A DNA stretch of 64,000 nucleotides, taken from Marinicella meishanensis. GTDB lineage: Bacteria; Pseudomonadota; Gammaproteobacteria; Xanthomonadales; Marinicellaceae. The stretch spans positions 124,001 to 188,000 of the forward strand of contig NZ_JAIOUV010000008.1 of the NCBI RefSeq assembly GCF_019931145.1, given 5' to 3'. Position 1 is the first letter of the stretch. Every line of letters begins with the position of its first letter. A program made the position numbers and the translations under genes. Shown here piece after piece: positions 26,131-34,142 of the stretch. Below the pieces are notes generated by a model. The model did no database searches, was not told the DNA's origin, and saw only the letters and a program-made list of their open reading frames with translations.

Positions 26131-27387
26131 TTACCGGAAACCGGCCACAGTGGACGCCCGCACGGCGTGGACCCGTGAATTGTCACTGAAACTGGCGGTG
26201 CCGATGGGCCGGCCGCCGAAAGTCAGGTTGGGCGTGGAAAATCCGGCGATGCGCGGTTGCGGGTTCGAGCTGACGGCCATCACGGTGCGGAAGTTACCGG
26301 GTACCGAGACAAAACCATGGCCGTAACTGAAGGGCGTGGTGTTGGGGTCGTTGTCATGCCGCGCCCCAAACAAGTGCCCAGCTTCATGCACAAAGGTGAA
26401 ATTGGTGCAGTCATGATCCACCAGGAAAAAAGCCCGCCCTTGCGATGCACCGATGGCATCGGCTTGACCACACAGGCCTTGGTTGCGCAAGGTGGTGGTC
26501 ACCAACACCACCAAATCGGCACCCGTTTGGTTGCGCAAAGAACCGGGCACATTGTCCAAATAACCGTCATTGGTGCGGCGCAAGCGTGACAACATGTTGG
26601 TCGACGAGGTGTTCAACTCGGCCCCAGCCCGATACAAGCCGGCGTTGCGCATCTCCAAATCCAGGCGGTTGTTGCTGTACACTTGATTGGATTGGGTGAT
26701 GAAAAAACGCATGGCGTCAACCGCGGAGGAAACCCCGCCGGCGTCGTCGATGGCTTGGTCGGTGATCAACTGAATCACATCCACCACATTAGACGCCGCC
26801 TTGGTTTGGGCCAAAGGCTCCAGGGATTTGGGGCTGTCCCAGTCGATGGGAAACTGGTCTTTAGGGGTGTCATCGGCGTGACTCAAGACACTGAAATCCC
26901 GCTTCATCAACAGGTATTCGCCACCGGCTTCCAAGGTGCGGATTTCGTAAACCAAATCGTCAATGATGATTTGTCCAAAAACACGGTCACCATGGACCAT
27001 GAACACCGCTTGGTGGGGATTGATGACACTCGGATCGTCAATCGGCTTCAACGCTTTGTTCATGCCCAAGTCAATTTCACCCACCCAGGCATAGGCCTCG
27101 TCGTCGATGGCGTAGGTGTCAATTTGTTGGGTGTCCAATTGCAGGTCCGCCGCAAAATTCAATGTCAGTGAACGGTTGTCGGCTTGCAAAGCCGCCACGT
27201 TCAAACCAATGGTTTCGATGTACTCAACGCTGTCATTGGCTTGCATCGCCTGGATCACCGTGGACTTGGCTTGCAGCCCCTCCACGGTTTTGGTGGTCGG
27301 GTAAAACAAATCCACTTGGGCCTGGGCCGCAAAAGCGGCAGCACTTGACAGCAGGCCTATGGCCGCCATTTGTTTCATGTGATTCAT
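26131..27387 (-). CDS. Secreted zinc metallopeptidase (M12 reprolysin-type metzincin)
   Basis: 418 residues: signal peptide (AAIGLLSSAAAFAAQAQ), a propeptide-like N-terminal half, and a metzincin catalytic domain. The zinc motif is FVHEAGHLFGARHDND (His at about 334, HExxHxxGxxHD) and the Met-turn is FRTVMAVSSN. The region VDVIQLITDQAIDDAGG then NNRLDLEMRNAG is typical of bacterial reprolysin-like peptidases. A strong GAGGAG lies 7 nt before the ATG. It has its own terminator and stands alone, divergent from fabR. No C-terminal tail motif of the DLIF type is present. Confidence 0.9.
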   Translation of the reverse strand: MNHMKQMAAIGLLSSAAAFAAQAQVDLFYPTTKTVEGLQAKSTVIQAMQANDSVEYIETIGLNVAALQADNRSLTLNFAADLQLDTQQIDTYAIDDEAYAWVGEIDLGMNKALKPIDDPSVINPHQAVFMVHGDRVFGQIIIDDLVYEIRTLEAGGEYLLMKRDFSVLSHADDTPKDQFPIDWDSPKSLEPLAQTKAASNVVDVIQLITDQAIDDAGGVSSAVDAMRFFITQSNQVYSNNRLDLEMRNAGLYRAGAELNTSSTNMLSRLRRTNDGYLDNVPGSLRNQTGADLVVLVTTTLRNQGLCGQADAIGASQGRAFFLVDHDCTNFTFVHEAGHLFGARHDNDPNTTPFSYGHGFVSVPGNFRTVMAVSSNPQPRIAGFSTPNLTFGGRPIGTASFSDNSRVHAVRASTVAGFR

Positions 27388-27783
27388 GATGAACTCCTCT
27401 ATTATTTTTATGGTTGGGAGGTCAAAACAGCGAAGGTCCCGTCTTGGGACGCAATAACCGACACAGGCACACGGTGGCTGTGTTCAAGGTTGGATGTTGT
27501 CAGCATCCAAGATTGTGGGTAAAGCGACACTCCATTGATTGGTTCTCTGTTTCAACCAATCAATCGGTGCTGGGATCTGTATTATTGTTGTGTGATTCCG
27601 CAACACCGCTCTGTTGATTTGCACCCTCAGGCACAAACCAAATGTCATTGTGACAGCCAAACGCAGCCCTTTATGTTAACGGCATCACATTAATGACAAA
27701 CAGATGACAGCGATACCGCACCACAAGACTTGCGCCTGGTTTCGTGAGTTGATAACCTAACTGCTTTTCAACACAAAAAATTT
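27388..27783. other. Intergenic region between the metzincin gene and fabR
   Basis: No gene seen in about 396 bp. It contains two palindromes: TGTCA-TTG-TGACA (27643-27655) and a CRP-like TGTTA-N6-TCACA (27674-27689), so it is probably a shared control region of the divergent genes. Confidence 0.5.
27674..27689. promoter_or_regulatory. CRP-like binding site
   Basis: TGTTA-N6-TCACA matches the consensus TGTGA-N6-TCACA with one mismatch in the left arm. It is 95 bp upstream of fabR and 285 bp upstream of the metzincin gene. A crp gene lies at 41152-41880. Prediction from pattern only. Confidence 0.35.
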
Positions 27784-28398
27784 TTGGCCACCTCTCGATC
27801 ACAACAAAAAGAACGCACCCGTCGCGCCATCATCGATGCGGCCATTGGGCAACTCAGTGAAAGCAAAAGTTTTGCCAGCTTGAGTCTGCGTGAGGTGGCG
27901 CGTGAAGCCGGCATTGCCCCGACTTCGTTTTACCGCCATTTCAAAGACATGGAAGAACTGGGGCTGACTTTGGTCGATGAATCGGGTTTGGCCTTGCGCC
28001 AAGTGATGCGCAAAGCCCGCCAACGGATGAAGAAGAAAGGCAGCGTCATTGCCACCTCAGTGAAAACATTCATGGAATTCACCCGGGCCAATCCCAACAT
28101 TTTCCGCATCTTGTTTCACGAACGGTCTGGCACCACCCGAGCCTTGCGCGATGCCGTGGCCCGAGAGATTCAATATTTTGTGGTGGAGTTGACCGACTAC
28201 ATCCTGGCCGCCGGCTTTCATCAAGAATCGGCCCATGCCCAGGCCGAAGCCATGGTGGCGGTGATTTTCAATGCCGGTGCCGAATCGATCGACAGCAAAC
28301 CCGTGCGTCGCACCGAATTGGAACAGCGGGCGATCGAACAATTGCGCTACATCGCCGCCGGCGCGGCTGCCATGCACCAGGTCGAACCTGCCAAATAA
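27784..28398 (+). CDS. fabR: FabR/DesT-type TetR family repressor of unsaturated fatty acid synthesis
   Basis: 204 residues. The N-terminal helix-turn-helix [20 protein letters not shown] then [18 protein letters not shown] is almost the FabR consensus. [39 protein letters not shown] and [16 protein letters not shown] follow E. coli FabR along its length. FabR and DesT sense acyl-chain composition and repress unsaturated fatty acid genes. It sits directly upstream of a ferredoxin reductase and desaturase with a matching operator. The start is a TTG (27784) with no evident SD and an A/T-rich leader, so expression is probably weak. Confidence 0.9.
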   Translation: MATSRSQQKERTRRAIIDAAIGQLSESKSFASLSLREVAREAGIAPTSFYRHFKDMEELGLTLVDESGLALRQVMRKARQRMKKKGSVIATSVKTFMEFTRANPNIFRILFHERSGTTRALRDAVAREIQYFVVELTDYILAAGFHQESAHAQAEAMVAVIFNAGAESIDSKPVRRTELEQRAIEQLRYIAAGAAAMHQVEPAK

Positions 28399-28516
28399 AG
28401 TAAATTCACCCAAAATAAGCGCACAAGCGTAACTTTTCTTCCAATTATTTCAATTCAATTTATCCATTTAATTCAGTTAGATAACTAATTAATGAGTAAT
28501 TCTAATACCGAAGTCA

Positions 28517-28544
28517 TTGAAATTTCACAATTTAAGAGTACACT
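28517..28544 (+). promoter_or_regulatory. Promoter of the reductase-desaturase operon
   Basis: TTGAAA (28517-28522), 16-bp spacer, TACACT (28539-28544). The -10 lies inside the FabR-type palindrome. ATG 28580 is about 30 bp downstream. Confidence 0.5.
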
Positions 28545-28552
28545 TGTACGCT
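28535..28552. promoter_or_regulatory. FabR/DesT operator
   Basis: 18-bp palindrome AGAGTACA-CT-TGTACGCT (one mismatch between the arms). It matches the FabR-type half-site TGTACGCT as I recall it. It overlaps the -10 box and is 27 bp upstream of the reductase ATG, a classic repressor position. The fabR-like gene is immediately upstream. Confidence 0.75.
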
Positions 28553-28579
28553 AAACAAACATCAGTTTCAAACACCCAC

Positions 28580-29683
28580 ATGTCACGATCATTGTCGGCC
28601 AAATCCATGTCATCATGGTTGAGCCAAGCCTTAACCAATCAGCGACGCTGGGGCGATTACCTGGCACCGTTCAGGCCCTGGTGGCAACCCCAAAAATCAG
28701 CCAATCTACATGGCACTCGGGTGGTGTCGGTGCGCGCCGAAAGCGACCGGGTACACACCTATGTGCTGCAACCGGACCGCCGTTGGCCGGGTTTTGTCGC
28801 CGGACAGCACGTCGCGGTTCAAGTCGAACTCAATGGCCGCCTTTACTGGCGCACATTCAGCCTGTCGCAGGCACCCAGCCATTGGCAACAAACCGGCCTG
28901 ATAGAGCTGACCATCCAGACCCAACCACAGGGCACAGTGACACCCCAATTACCGACTTTGCTGACAGCAGGATCCCGGCTGCGCATCACCCCAGCCCATG
29001 GGCGATTCACTGCCCCCAAAACCACCGCCAAAGCCTTGATGATTGCCGGCGGCAGTGGCATCACCCCAATCCGTTCCATGTTGCAACAATGGGTCCATCA
29101 AAACCCAACACATGACATCACCTTGCTGTACTACAACGCCGGTCGTGAGCCCTTGTTCAAAGCTGAATGGTCTGCCTTAGAACAATCCATGCCCCATTTT
29201 CGGGCGGTCATGATCGACACCGAAACCAGCGGCTTGATCCAGCCCCAACAACTGTTGTCGCATTGCCCGGATTTATCGCAACGCGAGGTGTTCATGTGTG
29301 GCCCAGCCGGAATGATGCAGGCAGCCCACGAACAATTGCTTGGGCTGGGGCTTGACCCTGCACAACTGCACCAGGAATCATTTGGCCAAGCAGCGGTCAT
29401 CCCTGCCAATGCAGGGCATGATGGGGAACCGGTTTCGGTACACTTCTCCCAGTCCAACAAGTCCATCAACAGCACCGGATCACACACCTTGCTGCAATTG
29501 GCTGAACAGGCCGACACCCTACCCAACAGCGGTTGTCGAGCGGGCATTTGTCATCAATGCAAATGCCGCAAAACCAAGGGCTTGGTTTACAACACGCTGA
29601 CCCAACAACATTCGGACACGGGACCAGAAGACATCCAGCTGTGTGTGTCGATCCCGCTTGGCCCGGTTTCCCTGGAGCTGTGA
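28580..29683 (+). CDS. Ferredoxin reductase with C-terminal 2Fe-2S domain (desaturase electron donor)
   Basis: 367 residues. The FAD domain has WRTFSLSQAPSHWQQTG (RxxS-type flavin motif). The NAD(P) domain has ALMIAGGSGITPIRSML and EVFMCGPAGMM. The C-terminal plant-type ferredoxin domain has the cluster ligands in SGCRAGICHQCKC plus a later Cys in DIQLCVS. It passes electrons from NAD(P)H to the desaturase encoded 1 nt downstream, as in the Pseudomonas DesC/DesB pair. The ATG at 28580 is chosen because upstream in-frame codons would put coding sequence over the promoter and operator. No membrane segment. Confidence 0.9.
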   Translation: MSRSLSAKSMSSWLSQALTNQRRWGDYLAPFRPWWQPQKSANLHGTRVVSVRAESDRVHTYVLQPDRRWPGFVAGQHVAVQVELNGRLYWRTFSLSQAPSHWQQTGLIELTIQTQPQGTVTPQLPTLLTAGSRLRITPAHGRFTAPKTTAKALMIAGGSGITPIRSMLQQWVHQNPTHDITLLYYNAGREPLFKAEWSALEQSMPHFRAVMIDTETSGLIQPQQLLSHCPDLSQREVFMCGPAGMMQAAHEQLLGLGLDPAQLHQESFGQAAVIPANAGHDGEPVSVHFSQSNKSINSTGSHTLLQLAEQADTLPNSGCRAGICHQCKCRKTKGLVYNTLTQQHSDTGPEDIQLCVSIPLGPVSLEL

Positions 29684-30777
29684 TGAGTCAACAAACCATC
29701 AATTACCAACAATTGGCCGCTGACCTGAATGCCATCAAAGCGGCCACCTGGCAACAAGTCGGCACCGCCGATGCCCAATACATCAGGCGGCTGATTCGTT
29801 GGCAACGCGGCGCCGAAATCCTCGGTCGCATCACCTTGATGTTGGGCTTTTTCAGCCTGTGGTGGTTGCTGCCAGGCATGCTGTTGTTGGCCTGGGCCAA
29901 AATTGTCGACAACATGGAAATTGGCCACAATGTACTGCACGGCCAATACGATTGGATGAACGACCCACTGATCAACAGCCAAACTTATGAGTGGGACATT
30001 GCGGCAGACGCCGGATCATGGCGCCGCATCCACAACCACGAACACCACACCTATACCAACATCATCGGCAAAGACCGGGATTTTGGCTACGGCTTGTTGC
30101 GCATGAGTGATGACTTGGCCTGGCGGCCCAAAAACCGTTGGCAATTCATCACTTATCTGAATTTGAGCCTGCTGTTTGAATGGGGTGTGGCCTACCACGA
30201 ATTGGCTGCAGAACGCGTGTTCAAAGGCCGCAAAAAAGCCAACCGCACCAGCGCCTTGAGTGATGACGCCTTGAAACGCATGTTTTTCAGCAAAGCGGCC
30301 CGGCAATTGTTCAAAGACTATGTGTTTTTCCCGTTGTTGGCCGGCCCCTTGTTTGTGCCGGTGCTGCTGGCCAATCTGGGCGCCAATTTGATCCGCAACC
30401 TGTGGACCTCAACCATCATTTTTTGTGGCCATTTCACCGAGGATGTGCAGACCTTCCACGCCGATGATTGCGCCAACGAATCTCAAGGGCAGTGGTATCA
30501 CCGGCAGATGCTCGGTTCATCCAACCTCACCGGCAGCCGCTGGTTTCACCTGATGACCGGACATCTGAGCTGCCAAATTGAACACCATTTGTTTCCTGAC
30601 ATCCCAGCCCGCCGCTACCCCGCCATGGCGGCCCAAGTTGAAGCGGTGGCCAACAAACACGGGATTCCGTACAACAGCGGTTCGTTTTGGACCCAATACC
30701 GCGCCGTGTTGCAGCGCTTGTGGCGTTATTCTTGGCCAGACAAAGCAGTCAAAGAACCCAGCCAGCCGTCGGCCTGA
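29683..30777 (+). CDS. Membrane acyl-lipid/acyl-CoA fatty acid desaturase
   Basis: 364 residues with the three histidine boxes of membrane di-iron desaturases: HNVLHGQYDW, HNHEHHTYTN and CQIEHHLFPDIP. Two hydrophobic hairpins are visible (LGRITLMLGFFSLWWLLPGM then LLLAWAKIVDN; YVFFPLLAGPLFVPVLLANL). It introduces a double bond into acyl chains aerobically, adjusting membrane fluidity. The start overlaps the reductase stop by 1 nt (TGATG), so the pair is translationally coupled and probably repressed by the FabR homologue. The Gln in the third box (QIEHH) fits front-end or DesB-like groups, but regioselectivity cannot be read from sequence. Confidence 0.92.
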   Translation: MSQQTINYQQLAADLNAIKAATWQQVGTADAQYIRRLIRWQRGAEILGRITLMLGFFSLWWLLPGMLLLAWAKIVDNMEIGHNVLHGQYDWMNDPLINSQTYEWDIAADAGSWRRIHNHEHHTYTNIIGKDRDFGYGLLRMSDDLAWRPKNRWQFITYLNLSLLFEWGVAYHELAAERVFKGRKKANRTSALSDDALKRMFFSKAARQLFKDYVFFPLLAGPLFVPVLLANLGANLIRNLWTSTIIFCGHFTEDVQTFHADDCANESQGQWYHRQMLGSSNLTGSRWFHLMTGHLSCQIEHHLFPDIPARRYPAMAAQVEAVANKHGIPYNSGSFWTQYRAVLQRLWRYSWPDKAVKEPSQPSA

Positions 30778-30786
30778 CCGGCGGCG

Positions 30787-32403
30787 TCACTGTTCGGTGA
30801 TGGTGGCAAAGAAACTGTCTTGATTCCATTGCGGCCTCTCGGCATCATTGGCCACTTCCAGGGCAATGGCCCGGTTGATTTCAACGAATTTGGCGGCCAC
30901 TTCATAATTGATCGGCAAATCCAACTGGTCTGAGGGTTGGTGGTAATGTTTGACCATGAATTCCTGACTGGAAATCTCATGCGCTTCAAATTTCATGCCC
31001 ACTTTATCGGCCGTTACCAAGAACACCGCCGGGATGCCTTGCTTGACGAAACTGTATTGATCGCTGCGCACAAAAATGTTTTGTTCCGGCATCGGATCTG
31101 GGATCAAATGCATGTCGTTCTTGGCCACCGCCGACTCAATCACGCCCCACAAACTGCTGTGCTGGGCACCAAAACCAATCAACTGATCAAAGGCATTGGT
31201 CAGCACCGGCATGTCCAAATTGACATTGGCCACGATGTTGTTCAATGGCACGGTCGGGTTGTGGGCAAAGTAGTCGGAGCCCAACAGCCCCTTTTCTTCG
31301 GCCGTGACCATGGCCAACAAGATCGATCGTTTGGGTCGATCTTGGCTTTGGGTGATCAGATGGGCCATTTCCAACAAGGTGGCCACCCCGGCGGCATTGT
31401 CCATGGCGCCGTTGTTGATTTTGTCACCGAGCTCAATGTGTTCCGACACGCCAATGTGATCGGTGTGCGCGCTGAGCAGCACGTATTCATTTTTCAACAC
31501 CGGGTCAGAGCCCTCCAAGACGCCAATCACATTGGGGCTGGTGACCGAAGAATGGCTTGATTGGTAGCTGATTTTGGCGCGGATGCCCATGGCTTGACCC
31601 ACCGGTTTCTCACCGGCTTCTATCTGTACAAACAATCGGTCCAAGTCCATGCCTGCCAATTTGAACAACTGCTGACCGGCATCCATGCTCAAAGAGGCCG
31701 AACCTTGGATTTCAGGAAATCCATTTTGTACCTGGCCTTGATCATCCACCCAGCGAATGCGGGGTTTGTCGATGTAATCTTTGGCCTTGGCAAAAGCAAA
31801 CACCTTCTCAGTCACTGGCGTCCACACCGAAACGACCCCAATGGCGCCGCGTTTGACCAAAGCTTCGGTTTTCTTGCGGGAGTAATGCGCGCCCACTTCA
31901 CTGGGAAAATGATTGGGCTTGCCACTGAGAATCACCGCGATTTTACCGGCCACATCCACTTGATCAAAATCACTGTATTCCAAATAGGGCGCATCGATGC
32001 CAAACCCGGCAAACACCAACTCCCCTTCAACGGCCGATTCGGTGCGGTTGATGTTGGCAGCGACCATGAATTCATCCAAAAAGCTCAACTCAATCGCCTC
32101 ATCACCTCGCAATAAAGTCATTTGCGGCGAGTCGGTAGCCAACCAAGCCGACTTGAATTCAATGCGCTGCATATAGCCCTCATCGCCGGCAGGCATGATG
32201 CCCATCTTGGCAAATTCAGTGGCGATGTATTGGGCGGCCACTTCGTGCCCAACGCTGCCGGTGTCTCGGCCTCGCAACAAGTCAGAAGCCAGAAAGTCCA
32301 TGTGCGCCGCAAAACGTTGCGCGGTGTTGGGGTGGTCGGCAACGGCCGGTTGGCTGAGCAGCCAACAGCAGCTCAAAGTCAAAAAGGTCAGTGATTTATT
32401 CAT
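30787..32403 (-). CDS. Secreted M28 family zinc aminopeptidase with PA domain
   Basis: 538 residues with a signal peptide (LTFLTLSCCWLLSQPAVA). A protease-associated insertion (about 120-250) precedes the M28 catalytic core: zinc ligands in LLSAHTDHIGV (His), INNGAMDNAAGVATLLEMAH (bridging Asp), VTAEEKGLLGSDYF (catalytic Glu pair), ANVNLDMP (Asp) and VKHYHQPSDQ (His). Family members release N-terminal amino acids in the periplasm or outside. Convergent with the desaturase gene, 9 bp apart with no terminator. Confidence 0.9.
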   Translation of the reverse strand: MNKSLTFLTLSCCWLLSQPAVADHPNTAQRFAAHMDFLASDLLRGRDTGSVGHEVAAQYIATEFAKMGIMPAGDEGYMQRIEFKSAWLATDSPQMTLLRGDEAIELSFLDEFMVAANINRTESAVEGELVFAGFGIDAPYLEYSDFDQVDVAGKIAVILSGKPNHFPSEVGAHYSRKKTEALVKRGAIGVVSVWTPVTEKVFAFAKAKDYIDKPRIRWVDDQGQVQNGFPEIQGSASLSMDAGQQLFKLAGMDLDRLFVQIEAGEKPVGQAMGIRAKISYQSSHSSVTSPNVIGVLEGSDPVLKNEYVLLSAHTDHIGVSEHIELGDKINNGAMDNAAGVATLLEMAHLITQSQDRPKRSILLAMVTAEEKGLLGSDYFAHNPTVPLNNIVANVNLDMPVLTNAFDQLIGFGAQHSSLWGVIESAVAKNDMHLIPDPMPEQNIFVRSDQYSFVKQGIPAVFLVTADKVGMKFEAHEISSQEFMVKHYHQPSDQLDLPINYEVAAKFVEINRAIALEVANDAERPQWNQDSFFATITEQ

Positions 32404-32674
32404 GGTGTGGTCAGGGTCATTGATGCTCAGCGATGTTCCCTGTTGGGACCAACGCCGATGGGTGGGTAATCCCGCGGACCTTGGTATGGCATGCGGTCAA
32501 GTGCATGCCCGGGCTGGCGGACTCATGGTGCTTCAAAAGCATAACGGCCCAACGCACAAAAGAGAATAGTACACAAGTCATGTTCATGGGCACCTGAATT
32601 TGTGAAGTCGCGACATGCAAAGCCAGCGGGATTCAGTTAGAATCAGGCCACTTTTTCTGCAGCAGGCGTCTTTG

Positions 32675-34132
32675 ATGAATCATTTGACCCCCTTTACATT
32701 GATCCTGGCCACCGGCTTGGTGAACGTCTCTCCAGCCATGGCCGGTGGCGGCATTCCGTTGACCAACGACGATCTGAACATCGAAACCGCCATCAACAGC
32801 GCCGGCTCGGTGCTGGATGTGTTGGGTAACGACGACTCCGGTACCGGTGACAATTTCAAAGAAGTGATCGCGGTCTGCGCCACTGGCACACCCGACGCCA
32901 TGTGTACCAACAACAGCTACAGCAACGCCACTGGCGCGGTCAACATCAACGGTGCCGGTGATGACAACAACGTCTCCTTCACCTCGAACAGCAACACCGC
33001 CGCCACTTTTGATTTCAAGTACGTGATGCAAAACAGCGCCATGAACACCGGTTCAGCAGAAGTCTCTGCTGCCCTTAATTTCATCGAAGTCAATGCCCTG
33101 TCAGACGCCGGCAACCAAACCTGCGATGGCACCGAATGCACCCTGCGAGAAGCCTTCAGCTATGCCGCCAATGACGGTCAGCCCACCACCGTGAAGTTCC
33201 GGCGCGACTTGACCGGCACCATCACTTTAACTGCTCCCTTGGAAGTGACCTCCATTGACTTGACGGTACAAGGACCAGGCCCTGGCCAAATCGCCGTGTC
33301 CGGTGACGACAGCCATCGGGTGTTGTTGGTCCCTGCCAACAGTGAGCGGTTTTTTCTCAGTGGCTTGAGCCTCACCGAAGGCCGCACCCAAGGCGGTCAA
33401 TCCGGCGCTGGCATGTTGATCGACGGGGCCACCGACACCCAAATTGAAAACGTCAAAATCAGTGGCAATGTGTCGGCCGCATCAGGGGGTGGCTTGTATG
33501 TCAACAATGCCGGACTGAGCTTGACCAACTCAGAAATCAGTTTCAATCAGGCTGGACTGAATGGTGGCGGGGTTGGCGTGGCTGGCGGCTTGGGCCATGA
33601 CGTGACTTTGGAAAACACCACCATCAGCCACAACCTGGCAGGCAGCCAAGGTGATGGCATACACATCAATTCAAACAGTGGACAGAACGTCTTGTTGCGC
33701 TTCGTCACGGCGGCCTTCAATGGCGATCAAAGCGAAGCCAATCGGGTTGGCGCCAATGGCAACATCATCATCGAAGCCAGTGTGTTCTCCCCCTTGTTGA
33801 CGGTGCTTAATGACAACAACATCATCAACAATTCCATCATCGAAGCCTATGCGGGCAGCGATGTCTTGGGCGACAACAACAGCCTGAATGTGGGTGGCTT
33901 GCTGCTCAGTCCTTTGATCGAATTCAATGACGCCGGGGTGGCCGTTCATTCATTTGGACCAGACAGTTTGTTGTACAACCACGTCGACGACATGGCCGGT
34001 AATGCCGGCTGCGGCACCTTGGTGGTCACTGATCAAGTTGGCAACAACCGCCCGGTGGCCGGTGACTGCGACGCCGGTGCCTACGAATACAATCTGGCCA
34101 ACGATGTGATCTGGGCCTTTGATTTCGACTGA
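32675..34132 (+). CDS. Secreted CSLREA-domain, parallel beta-helix protein
   Basis: 485 residues. Signal peptide LTPFTLILATGLVNVSPAMA, then a cadherin-like segment (SVLDVLGNDDSG), the CSLREA-type motif CDGTECTLREAFSYAA (about 148-165), and a right-handed beta-helix with repeated short strands (IENVKISGNVSAASGGGLYV, LTNSEISFNQAGLNGGG). It ends with a choice-of-anchor-type block NNRPVAGDCDAGAYEY. The last residues are DVIWAFDFD, a tail like those of three other secreted proteins here. Proteins of this kind are cell-surface or adhesive; no enzyme motif is seen. ATG 32675 begins the signal peptide, and a longer in-frame start lacks one. Confidence 0.82.
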   Translation: MNHLTPFTLILATGLVNVSPAMAGGGIPLTNDDLNIETAINSAGSVLDVLGNDDSGTGDNFKEVIAVCATGTPDAMCTNNSYSNATGAVNINGAGDDNNVSFTSNSNTAATFDFKYVMQNSAMNTGSAEVSAALNFIEVNALSDAGNQTCDGTECTLREAFSYAANDGQPTTVKFRRDLTGTITLTAPLEVTSIDLTVQGPGPGQIAVSGDDSHRVLLVPANSERFFLSGLSLTEGRTQGGQSGAGMLIDGATDTQIENVKISGNVSAASGGGLYVNNAGLSLTNSEISFNQAGLNGGGVGVAGGLGHDVTLENTTISHNLAGSQGDGIHINSNSGQNVLLRFVTAAFNGDQSEANRVGANGNIIIEASVFSPLLTVLNDNNIINNSIIEAYAGSDVLGDNNSLNVGGLLLSPLIEFNDAGVAVHSFGPDSLLYNHVDDMAGNAGCGTLVVTDQVGNNRPVAGDCDAGAYEYNLANDVIWAFDFD

Positions 34133-34142
34133 TGCCCTGCCC

